A stretch of 64,000 bases of DNA from Rhodovarius crocodyli (GTDB taxonomy: Bacteria; Pseudomonadota; Alphaproteobacteria; Acetobacterales; Acetobacteraceae): assembly GCA_945901085.1 (NCBI GenBank), contig CAMDJV010000007.1, forward strand, positions 1-64,000, written 5' to 3'. Positions within the stretch are counted from its first letter, which is position 1, and each line of letters opens with the position of its first letter. Below the pieces are notes generated by a model. That model was not told the origin of the DNA. It worked only from the letters and a program-made list of their open reading frames with translations, and did not search any database. Below, piece after piece: positions 1-6,875 of this stretch. Made by a program: the position numbers and the translations under genes.

Positions 1-69
1 GTGGCGGGGCGGCATTTCCACCCGGTGGAGCCGGTGGCCATCCGCCTCACCCTCAGTGTGGCCTTATAG
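1..69 (+). CDS. C-terminal end of an unidentified protein (cut by window edge)
   Basis: The first frame is open from base 1 and reads 22 codons to a TAG at 67-69. It ends 16 nt before the convergent stop of the peroxidase gene, a spacing that fits the dense packing of this chromosome. The tail ends in an alternating hydrophobic strand (IRLTLSVAL). It is far too short to identify, and an accidental open frame cannot be excluded. Confidence 0.4.
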   Translation: MAGRHFHPVEPVAIRLTLSVAL

Positions 70-85
70 CGGAACGGCGCCAGCC

Positions 86-1072
86 TCAGCGCGTGCGCCG
101 CGACAGCGACACCGCATAGGCCCCGGCCCGCACCGCCAGCGTCGGGTCGTCGCTGAGCGCGATCCCTGGCTCCTGGTCGAGCAGCAAGGCGCTGATCGGG
201 TCACAGGCGCCGCCCGGGCCGGCGGCCACCTCGGTCACGCTCAGCCGGCCCACAATGATGCGCGGGCGCTCATCAGGCCAGGCGATGGTGGGGTTGTTCA
301 CATCATCGCCTTCGCCAGGGAATTGCAGCACCATGTCGAATTCAACCGGGGCGCTGGAAAGGCGCCGGCGCAGCTCGTCAGCCAGGAAATCAGCCGGCAT
401 GGTGGTCAATTGTTCGGCCGTCAGCCGCTCCAGCCCCGCGCGCGGCTCGAATACCCAGCGCGCGATCCGCACCTGGCCATCCGCACCCTGAAAGCGGAAG
501 GCATTCACCCCGAAATAGGGCGTGGTGGCAAAGCTGGCCGGGGGTAGGTTGGCGGCCAGCCAGCGGCCCTGGTTGAGCGTAGTGGGGTTGGCAGCCACAA
601 AGGCCGCCACCGCCGCCGGGTCGGGCGGCGCGCCATTGGCCCCTCGGCTGCGCACCAGCAATCCCCCGACAAAAGCCTCAGGCGTGGGTGCGCCGAAAAT
701 CGGCACCGAGATGCTGGCCGAATCCCATATGTCGCCGGCGGGCGTCTCCATGCGGATCGCAAGGCCGCGGGTGCTGCGGGCGGTGTCTGATACGCGGGCA
801 TTGGGCCCGCCCACGCCAAAGCGGATAATGGCCGGCACGCGCTGGCCATTGAACACCGGGGCGACGGAAAGCCGGCCACCCTCGGCCGTGCCGACGAAAT
901 GCCCCGTGGCGCAATACCCCTTGCCATGGCTGGGGCGATAGGTGGTGATGCGCCCCAGCGCGCCCTCCATCGCATCGATGATCACATCCGGTGCTGGCGG
1001 CAATGTCTGCGCCCCGGCCAGGCCGAGAAAGGCCAGCGAGCCGAGGGCGAGGAGGGGAGTGCGAAGCCGCAT
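86..1072 (-). CDS. Catalase-related heme peroxidase (SrpA/small-catalase type), exported
   Basis: The protein has the catalase fold and probably uses peroxide in the periplasm. The chosen start is the internal Met that opens a good signal peptide (residues 1-21, cleavage after AGA); the ATG 48 nt further upstream would bury it. The distal catalytic His is about residue 49 in SHGKG. The WPDERP/VGRL block precedes the C-terminal heme-ligand motif RAGAY (Arg315, Tyr319), the R-x-x-x-Y of catalases. At 328 residues it lacks the long arms of full catalases, as in the catalase-related peroxidase group, so peroxidase rather than strong catalase activity is expected from the family. It is a single gene with about 215 nt of upstream sequence. 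The family call is secure; the substrate is unknown. Confidence 0.9.
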   Translation of the reverse strand: MRLRTPLLALGSLAFLGLAGAQTLPPAPDVIIDAMEGALGRITTYRPSHGKGYCATGHFVGTAEGGRLSVAPVFNGQRVPAIIRFGVGGPNARVSDTARSTRGLAIRMETPAGDIWDSASISVPIFGAPTPEAFVGGLLVRSRGANGAPPDPAAVAAFVAANPTTLNQGRWLAANLPPASFATTPYFGVNAFRFQGADGQVRIARWVFEPRAGLERLTAEQLTTMPADFLADELRRRLSSAPVEFDMVLQFPGEGDDVNNPTIAWPDERPRIIVGRLSVTEVAAGPGGACDPISALLLDQEPGIALSDDPTLAVRAGAYAVSLSRRTR

Positions 1073-1172
1073 GGTGTGTCTCGCTTTCTGTGAGTGCGCG
1101 ATGATAGCCCGATGCGGCATGATCGTCAGGGGCGCGGGCAGGCGGGATCAAAATTTCGCATTTGGATAAGGA

Positions 1173-1178
1173 ATTATA
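1173..1178 (-). promoter_or_regulatory. Possible -10 element for the peroxidase gene
   Basis: The leftward strand reads a perfect TATAAT here, in a short A+T-rich island about 100 nt before the peroxidase start. No convincing TTGACA-like box lies 16-18 nt further up, so this is only a candidate, possibly activator-dependent. The remaining gene-free sequence at 1073-1288 shows nothing else that I can support. Confidence 0.25.
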
Positions 1179-1288
1179 TGCCAAGGCTCCGGCCGGGCGA
1201 TGGCGTCGCGTCGGGCCGGAGACTCACGCAGTGTGATGTTCTGCGGCACAACAAGGCCCGCCTTCTGTCCCGCCCCGGTGAAGGCCAC

Positions 1289-1522
1289 TCATTCGGGGCA
1301 GCACAAGCCATCGGTACAGGCGTAGACATCCTCCTCCTCCTCATCCGGCCAGAATGTGGCCGCAGCATGGGAGGGGCTGGGCCAGGCCAAAAGCCGGGCG
1401 CCGTAGTAAAGCCCAGGCCATATGACCAGCCCCAGGAGTAGCAGCGTCGGAAGGGGGGCCAGGCCCATTGCCAGCAGGTTCACCCCCCGCTCGCCCCATG
1501 CGATATCCCCCCTCCGACCCAT
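1289..1522 (-). CDS. Small membrane protein with Cys-rich acidic tail
   Basis: This 77-residue protein has one hydrophobic stretch (about residues 15-46), then an acidic run (DEEEED) and a C-terminal Cys cluster (ACTDGLCCPE). It starts 2 nt after the stop of the RTX gene on the same strand, so the two are probably co-transcribed. I do not recognise a family. The N-terminus is short and carries two Arg residues, suggesting the Cys-rich tail may face the periplasm, but topology is inference. The three cysteines could bind metal or form disulfides. Small size leaves some doubt, but the tight spacing and the lack of a competing frame favour a real gene. Confidence 0.55.
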   Translation of the reverse strand: MGRRGDIAWGERGVNLLAMGLAPLPTLLLLGLVIWPGLYYGARLLAWPSPSHAAATFWPDEEEEDVYACTDGLCCPE

Positions 1523-1524
1523 GC

Positions 1525-2775
1525 TCAGGCGATCACCACGAGGTCTGACAGGCTCAGCCCGGGTGCGCCCTGGAAGGTGGCCAGCAGCACGGAGGCCCCG
1601 GCGCCGGTGCCATCGGCGTCGAAGTAGAATTGCCCGCCATCAGTGTCGTAGATGAACTGCGCCTCGGCCGCTGTGGCCACGCCGGCCCTGTTGGCGGCAA
1701 ATTCACCGCTGGTGAGCGGACCGGCATCAAGGCCGAAGCCCGAGGCCGAAATCTGAACATCATCCTCGCGGCCGCGGAAGTCGCGAATGATGTCGCCACC
1801 CTCGGCCGCGTTGTTGAACACAACGAGGTCACGTCCCGCGCCCAGCGAGATGGTATCGGCACCTTGGCCGCCGATGAGCTTGTCGCCGCCGCCGCCGCCA
1901 CCAGAGAGCGTATCATCGCCGCCGCCGCCAATCAGCGTATTGGCCCGGTCATCGCCGCGGATGCTGTCGGCATTATTCGTGCCCGTGACATTGGGGAAGT
2001 TGGCGATGTCGAAGGTAAAGCTGCCCAGCCCCGGCACACCATTGACCACCAGCTTGCCCAGCGCGAGGTCAATGGCGAAGCTTGTTGTCTGCGCGGCCGG
2101 GTTGGCCACGGTGCCGTCGATCAGATTGGCCTGGCCAGTCGCGCCGATGATCTTCTCGACATTGAGGATCGTGTCCTGGCCCAGGGCGCCCTTGGCGATC
2201 ACGCCCTGGCTGCGCAGTGTCACCGCCGTGCCCAGGGTTGAGTAGTCCAAGGTATCCGTACCGGCGGCACCATTATAGGTATCGTTGCCCGCGCTGCCGA
2301 AGAAGGTGTCATTGGTCGCAGCGCCGATGACGGCGTCGGCATTATTGGTGCCTCGCACCTGGTTGAAGTTCTCGACGACAAAATTCAACGAGCCGAGACC
2401 GGGAATCCCATTCACCTGCAGGGTATTGGCACCCAGGTCGACCTTGAAGCTGGTGGTCTGAGTGGCCGGATTGGTGACAGTTCCGTCGATCAGGTTGGCC
2501 TTGCCGACTGCGCCGATGATGCGCTCGATGCCGATCAGAAGGTCGGTGCCGGCAGCGCCCTTGCCGACCACACCCTGGCTGAGCAGGGTCACCCCGTTGC
2601 GCAGTGCGGAGTAATCGGCGGTGTCGATGCCTGCGCCGCCGTCAATGGTATCATTGCCGGTGCCGCCGACCAGCACGTTATCTGCAGCGTTGCCCTGCAG
2701 GAGGTCATTGGTCGCCGGCGGGGCCGGCATATTGGGGGTGGGCTGCGGGCCACGCCGTGCTGGTGCAAGAGCCAT
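1525..2775 (-). CDS. RTX (hemolysin-type Ca-binding repeat) protein with internal duplication
   Basis: This 416-residue protein is probably secreted by a type I system and calcium-loaded outside the cell. Gly/Asp nonapeptide-type motifs occur at about 37-49, 160-172 and, best formed, 271-318 (GGGGDDTLSG and following). Two long copies of a module of about 122 residues run from about 40 to 150 and 163 to 270; each has a DYS motif, a KANLIDGTV/QANLIDGTV block, a GLGS strand and a GTNNAD end. There is no N-terminal signal peptide, as expected for type I substrates, and the C-terminus is uncharged and hydrophobic (SLSDLVVIA). No hemolysin, protease or lipase domain is visible, so a matrix or adhesin role is only a guess. 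A good Shine-Dalgarno (AAAGGAGT) precedes the ATG. It is divergent from the DUF6502 gene and lies over a palindrome-rich control region. Confidence 0.85.
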   Translation of the reverse strand: MALAPARRGPQPTPNMPAPPATNDLLQGNAADNVLVGGTGNDTIDGGAGIDTADYSALRNGVTLLSQGVVGKGAAGTDLLIGIERIIGAVGKANLIDGTVTNPATQTTSFKVDLGANTLQVNGIPGLGSLNFVVENFNQVRGTNNADAVIGAATNDTFFGSAGNDTYNGAAGTDTLDYSTLGTAVTLRSQGVIAKGALGQDTILNVEKIIGATGQANLIDGTVANPAAQTTSFAIDLALGKLVVNGVPGLGSFTFDIANFPNVTGTNNADSIRGDDRANTLIGGGGDDTLSGGGGGGDKLIGGQGADTISLGAGRDLVVFNNAAEGGDIIRDFRGREDDVQISASGFGLDAGPLTSGEFAANRAGVATAAEAQFIYDTDGGQFYFDADGTGAGASVLLATFQGAPGLSLSDLVVIA

Positions 2776-2808
2776 GATTGATCACTCCTTTGAAGATTTT
2801 TTCCGAAC

Positions 2809-2824
2809 GGAGAGACGTTTCTCC
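2809..2824. promoter_or_regulatory. 16-bp imperfect palindrome near the predicted RTX transcription start
   Basis: GGAGAGACGTTTCTCC matches its reverse complement at all but one pair of opposed positions. It lies just downstream of the proposed -10 box of the RTX gene, so it would sit at the 5' end of the transcript either as a DNA operator or as a small hairpin. Confidence 0.4.
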
Positions 2825-2831
2825 TGGGCTG

Positions 2832-2860
2832 CTTTTATGTGGGAAATTTACCCACGTCAA
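2832..2860 (-). promoter_or_regulatory. Predicted promoter of the RTX gene with operator in the spacer
   Basis: On the leftward strand TTGACG (2860-2855) and TAAAAG (2837-2832) are separated by 17 nt, an acceptable sigma-70-type pair. The spacer is filled by the 17-bp imperfect palindrome GTGGGAAATTTACCCAC (2839-2855), and the perfect palindrome CAAGCGCTTG (2858-2867) overlaps the -35 box. This placement suggests repression by a dimeric regulator. The -10 match is only partial, so an alternative sigma factor is possible. Confidence 0.4.
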
Positions 2861-2936
2861 GCGCTTGTGTTTTTTTTTCCTCTGGGCGACATAGGCGGAG
2901 GGTGCGGGGGGAATTTTCCCACACCCAGGACCCGCA

Positions 2937-3818
2937 ATGGTAAAACCGCCGCGAAACGGTCAGGAAAGCCAGTTCATGCCCTCCGATCTTCCAGGAGCTG
3001 CACCTCCCTCAGGCCCGCCCGCGGCGCTCACCGCCGCGGTGGAGCGCCTGCTCGCACCGCTGCTGCGGGTGCTGATCCATTTCGGCGTGACCTTTCCCAT
3101 GCTCGGCACCCTGCTCAAGCGCGGCTATGTGGATGCGGCCACCCGGCATTTCGCCCTGCCCGATCGCGAATTGAGCGATAGCCGGGTGGCCCTGCTCACC
3201 GGGCTGCACCGCAAGGATGTGAGTGTGCTGCGCCATCGCCCGGAGGAAGCCAAGACGCGCCCCGGTACGCTCTCGGCCCGGGTGCTGAGCCGCTGGCTGG
3301 CCCATCCCGATTGGGCCGATGCCGCGGGCCGGCCGATGGTGCTGCCCCGCGCGGCCGAAACCGGGCCGAGCTTCGAGGCGCTGGTCGTGAGCATCAGCCG
3401 CGATGTTCGCAGCCGCACCCTGCTCGACGAATTGCTCCGCCTGGGCGTGGTGCGCGAACGCGCCGATGAGCGGCTGGAACTGCTGGGCGCCGCCGATATC
3501 CCCAGCGGTGATCTGGACCGGCTGGCCTATTATTTCGGCCGCAATCTGGGTGACCATATTGCCGCCGCCGGCCATAATCTTATTGGTGAGCGGCCACCCT
3601 ATATGGAGCGTGCCCTGGCCTTTGATGGCCTCTCCGAGGCCGCCATCGCCCAATTGACCGAAGAGGCGGGGCGGCTTGGCATGGCCATGCTAACCCAACT
3701 CAACGCCATGGCCGTGAGACTGGCCGAGGCAGATCCACCCGATCCAGCCGCCGCGCAGCGTTTCATGACCGGACTTTATGTGTTCTCTACCCAGGACAAC
3801 GGCCAGGAGCCGGACTGA
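2937..3818 (+). CDS. DUF6502 family protein, possible DNA-binding regulator
   Basis: This 293-residue protein has no signal peptide or membrane segment. Residues about 35-75 (LLRVLIHFGVTFP...LLKRGYVDAA) followed by SDSRVALLTGLHRKDVSVLR (about 80-100) match what I know of DUF6502; the latter stretch looks like a helix-turn-helix with a recognition helix after TGLHRK. The C-terminal half is helical and ends with a segment around LTQLNAMAVRLAE. The first ATG has AGGA 7 nt upstream; a second ATG at 2976 with AGGAAAG upstream is also possible. Its stop overlaps the next start (TGATG), so it is translationally coupled to the DUF5666 lipoprotein. A regulator of the neighbouring envelope genes is an inference from the HTH-like helix pair and the palindromes next door. 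Confidence 0.8.
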   Translation: MVKPPRNGQESQFMPSDLPGAAPPSGPPAALTAAVERLLAPLLRVLIHFGVTFPMLGTLLKRGYVDAATRHFALPDRELSDSRVALLTGLHRKDVSVLRHRPEEAKTRPGTLSARVLSRWLAHPDWADAAGRPMVLPRAAETGPSFEALVVSISRDVRSRTLLDELLRLGVVRERADERLELLGAADIPSGDLDRLAYYFGRNLGDHIAAAGHNLIGERPPYMERALAFDGLSEAAIAQLTEEAGRLGMAMLTQLNAMAVRLAEADPPDPAAAQRFMTGLYVFSTQDNGQEPD

Positions 3819-5557
3819 TGCTATACCTCGTCGGCAAGCGGGCCCTCGGCCCCCTCGGGCTTTCGCTGCTGAGCGCCTGTGCCGGCCAGCGCAGCGCTGA
3901 TCGCGGCATTGGCGGCACGGGCGGCATCGCCGATCGCGGCATTGGCGGCACCGGCATTTCCGGTGGCCTGGCCGCAGGGGGCATTGGCGGCACCGGCATT
4001 GGCGGCCTTGGGCTGATCGGCACGGTCACCGCTTTCGGCAGTATCTGGGTGAATGGCGTGCGACTCGCTTTGCCCGAGGGGCTGCGCGTCACCCGCGAGG
4101 GCATTGCGGCCAAGGCCGAGGACATCAAGCTCGGCCATGTCGTGGTGGCCCGGGCCGGCGGATTTGGCGATAGCGCCATCGAGGCGCTGGCGCTTGATAT
4201 GCGTATTGCCGTGGCCGGCCTGGTGGAGCGGCGTGAGGCAGACACGATCTGGGTTCTGGGTCAGCGTTGCAGCATTGGCCAGGCCGTGGCGGATTCGGGC
4301 CTTGGTGATCCCCAACCCGGCCGGGTGGTGGCGGTGAGCGGGCTGCGCCGGGCCGATGGTGCCATTATCGCCTCTCGCCTTGACCCATGGTCGCCCGAGG
4401 CGGGCTGGCTATTGCGCGGCAGGTTGGAGGCGGGCGGGGCCATTGCCGGGGTGCCGGTTGGATTGGCGCCGGGGCTTCGCCTTCCCGATGATGCCCAGGG
4501 CAAGGAGTTGGTTGCCAAGGGCAGCATGTCCACTGGCGCGCTGCTGGCCGAGAGCCTGCGGGTGGAGCCGGCCAATCCCTTCGGCGGCAATGTCGGGCGG
4601 GTGCTGGTGGAAACCTATCTCGACGCTGCCGGCCGCGCGCCCACGGTTTTGGGGGCTCCCGCCAACGCCATGGGTGAGGCGAATGCGCGGGTGGTCTATG
4701 CCGCGCGCGTCACTGGGCAGGCCGGCGGGCTTACCGGTGTCGACGCTGCGCCGGCCCCGGCGATTGGCCAGCGTGAACTCCCCCGCGGCGGCTTTGCGCG
4801 GAGTGGCGCGGCACAAGGCAGCGGCCAAGGGGGCGGCCAAGGGGGCGGCCAAGGGGGGCGCGCGACGCAGTCCAATTCTGGCGCTTCGAGTGGGTCTTCC
4901 GGTTCAACCTCGCCCCAGGGGGCTGGTGGGCCGGCAGAGGCAGCCGCGCAGCCAGGGCCAAGAGGAGAGGCTGGCCAGGGCTCCCAAGGTGGTCAGGGCT
5001 CGCCGGGCGGCCAGGGTTCCCAGGGTGGTCAGGGCGGTCAAGGTTCCCAAGGTTCTCAGGGTTCCCAAGGTTCTCAGGGCTCCCAAGGTTCCCAGGGCTC
5101 CCAAGGTTCCCAGAGTTTCCAGGGTGGTCAGGGTTCCCAAACTACCCAAGGCTCCCAGCTCGGCCAAGGCCTGCAGGCTGGCCCGGGCGGCCAGACTTCG
5201 CCCGGAGGTCAGGGTCTGCAAGGCGGCCAGGGTGCTCAAATTGGGCCAAGCGGGTCTTCCGCGGCGGGCGCGCCCATGGGGCCAGGTGCAAATCCAGGGG
5301 CAGGCGCTGCTTCGGGTGGCGTTGCGGCGCCAGCGCCCAGTGCTGCGCCCAGAGCTGCGCCCAGTGCTGTCCCCAGTCCTGCCCGCTTCGGGCCTGGCCA
5401 GGGCGCACCAGCAGCCCAGCCCAGCATGCCGGCTCCCCCCCGCGCCGCGCCGGCCTCCAGCCCCGCGCCCGCCGCACCGGCGGCACCCAGCATGCCCGCA
5501 GCCGGGCGCGCCGCGCCCCCGCCCAACGTCACGCCGCCCCCCTCGGGGCGGCGTTGA
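3818..5557 (+). CDS. DUF5666 lipoprotein with collagen-like Gly/Gln/Ser repeat and Pro/Ala tail
   Basis: This 579-residue protein starts with a short lipoprotein signal; the lipobox LLSAC puts the lipid on Cys21. Residues about 26-66 are Gly-rich repeats (GGTGI/IGGTG). The DUF5666 signature follows (GTVTAFGSIWVNGVRL, then DIKLGHVVVA), and beta-rich sequence similar to further DUF5666 units runs to about residue 290. From about 333 the chain turns low-complexity: GQGG units, then many GSQ/GGQ triplets (about 386-475), then a Pro/Ala-rich tail to the end. The tail could span the envelope or bind polymers; this is inference. It is coupled to the DUF6502 gene by TGATG. A leftward frame is also open over the repeat, but the lipobox and domain support this strand. 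Confidence 0.8.
   Translation: MLYLVGKRALGPLGLSLLSACAGQRSADRGIGGTGGIADRGIGGTGISGGLAAGGIGGTGIGGLGLIGTVTAFGSIWVNGVRLALPEGLRVTREGIAAKAEDIKLGHVVVARAGGFGDSAIEALALDMRIAVAGLVERREADTIWVLGQRCSIGQAVADSGLGDPQPGRVVAVSGLRRADGAIIASRLDPWSPEAGWLLRGRLEAGGAIAGVPVGLAPGLRLPDDAQGKELVAKGSMSTGALLAESLRVEPANPFGGNVGRVLVETYLDAAGRAPTVLGAPANAMGEANARVVYAARVTGQAGGLTGVDAAPAPAIGQRELPRGGFARSGAAQGSGQGGGQGGGQGGRATQSNSGASSGSSGSTSPQGAGGPAEAAAQPGPRGEAGQGSQGGQGSPGGQGSQGGQGGQGSQGSQGSQGSQGSQGSQGSQGSQSFQGGQGSQTTQGSQLGQGLQAGPGGQTSPGGQGLQGGQGAQIGPSGSSAAGAPMGPGANPGAGAASGGVAAPAPSAAPRAAPSAVPSPARFGPGQGAPAAQPSMPAPPRAAPASSPAPAAPAAPSMPAAGRAAPPPNVTPPPSGRR
4822..4857 (+). repeat. Three perfect 12-bp tandem copies in the DUF5666 gene
   Basis: The unit CGGCCAAGGGGG occurs three times head to tail, encoding GQGG-type residues. 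Because 12 is a multiple of 3, gain or loss of a unit would change protein length but keep the frame. Confidence 0.8.
4970..5240 (+). repeat. Degenerate 9-bp tandem repeat encoding G-x-Q triplets
   Basis: Units of the type GGTTCCCAA, GGCTCCCAG and GGTTCTCAG follow each other with 9-nt periodicity, most regularly at about 5035-5110. They encode GSQGSQ. Unit variants alternate, which suggests both unit expansion and drift. The period keeps the reading frame. Confidence 0.85.
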
Positions 5558-5665
5558 AACAGGCAGCGCTTTGCCGCGCCCGCCGCTGCTGATACCTATG
5601 AGCGTCCGATGGGGTGCTGCGATTCGCGCGCCATCGCTCCGCTGCGACATTTGGGGGCTGAGGCC

Positions 5666-6793
5666 ATGAAATTCATTGTTGACCGCGCCATCCTGCTCAA
5701 GGCCCTGGCCCATGTGCAATCCGTGGTCGAGCGCCGCAACACCATCCCCATCCTGGCCAATGTGCTGCTCGACGCGAAGGAGGGCACCCTCAGCCTGACC
5801 GCGACCGATATGGAGATCGCCATTGTCGAGGAGGTGGCCGGCGTCGCGGTCACCCGCCCCGGCCGCAGCACGGCCCCGGCCGCCACCCTCTATGACATCG
5901 TGCGCAAATTGCCCGACTCGGCGAAGATTGAACTCGACCACCCGGGCGGTGATGCGCCGCTGGTGCTGCGCGCGGGCCGTTTCGTCACCTCCATCCTGGC
6001 CCTGCCGGTGGAGGATTTCCCCTCCATGACCGAGGGCAAGTTGCCGACCCGCTTTTCCCTGCCGGCCAATCTGCTCCGTGGCCTGATCGACCGCACCAAA
6101 TTCGCCATCTCCACCGAGGAGACGCGCTACTACCTCAACGGCATTTACCTGCACGTCGCCGAGAGCGATGGCGTCCATGTGCTGCGCGCTGCGGCGACGG
6201 ATGGCCACCGCCTCGCCCGCGTCGAGGAGCCTATGCCCGAGGGTGCCGCCGGCATGGCCGGCGTGATCGTGCCGCGCAAGACGGTGGGCGAAGTGCGCAA
6301 ACTGGCAGAGGACACCCAGGACGAGATCGAAATTCGCCTCTCCGAGACCAAGGTGCAGTTCCGCATCGGCACCATCGTGCTCACCTCCAAGCTGATCGAC
6401 GGCACCTTCCCCGATTACGAAAGGGTGATTCCGCGCGGCAATGACAGGATTCTGCGCGTCAATAAGAAGGAATTCGCCGAGGCGGTGGCCCGTGTGGCTG
6501 CGATCTCCAATGAGAAATCCCGCCCCGTCAAACTCTCCATCGACCGCAACCACCTCAGGCTGGAGGCCTCCAGCGCCGAACAGGGCTCCGCCCAGGAGGA
6601 GCTGGATGGGGGCAATGTGGAATACAGCGCCGGCCCGCTCGAGATCGGCTTCCAGGCCCGTTACCTCGCCGACATCACCGAACAGATCGGTGACAAGGTG
6701 GAGTTCCGCTTCTCCGATGGTTCGGCGCCCACCGTGGTGATGGATGCGGCCCGGCCCGAGGCGCTTTATGTCCTCATGCCCATGCGGGTGTGA
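5666..6793 (+). CDS. dnaN: DNA polymerase III subunit beta (sliding clamp)
   Basis: DnaN forms the ring that tethers DNA polymerase III to its template and recruits many clamp-binding proteins. The start MKFIVDRAILLKAL is typical of the family; an ATG 57 nt earlier would add an unrelated extension. The 375 residues hold the three repeated clamp domains: RNTIPILANV near residue 25, KFAISTEETRYYLNGIYLH in the middle, and the C-terminal YVLMPMRV, which forms the usual end of the hydrophobic cleft. It is followed by recF and gyrB in the classical order, but dnaA is not upstream; a DUF5666 lipoprotein gene is there instead. Confidence 0.98.
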   Translation: MKFIVDRAILLKALAHVQSVVERRNTIPILANVLLDAKEGTLSLTATDMEIAIVEEVAGVAVTRPGRSTAPAATLYDIVRKLPDSAKIELDHPGGDAPLVLRAGRFVTSILALPVEDFPSMTEGKLPTRFSLPANLLRGLIDRTKFAISTEETRYYLNGIYLHVAESDGVHVLRAAATDGHRLARVEEPMPEGAAGMAGVIVPRKTVGEVRKLAEDTQDEIEIRLSETKVQFRIGTIVLTSKLIDGTFPDYERVIPRGNDRILRVNKKEFAEAVARVAAISNEKSRPVKLSIDRNHLRLEASSAEQGSAQEELDGGNVEYSAGPLEIGFQARYLADITEQIGDKVEFRFSDGSAPTVVMDAARPEALYVLMPMRV

Positions 6794-6875
6794 GTTTCGG
6801 GCATCATTTTCCCATGCTGCGCGGTGTTCCGGCCATGGCAGGGCCGCTGGGGGTATCCCTCCGATTAGACCCAAG

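Noticed and set aside
1161-1169. Single DnaA-box-like TTATCCAAA on the minus strand
   Set aside because: One mismatch to TTATCCACA, no further boxes nearby and no AT-rich unwinding region, so there is no support for an origin despite dnaN 4.5 kb away.
4970-5240. Tandem repeat as a possible CRISPR array
   Set aside because: The units are 9 bp, contiguous and without unique spacers, lie inside a coding frame and encode G-x-Q triplets; no cas genes are present.
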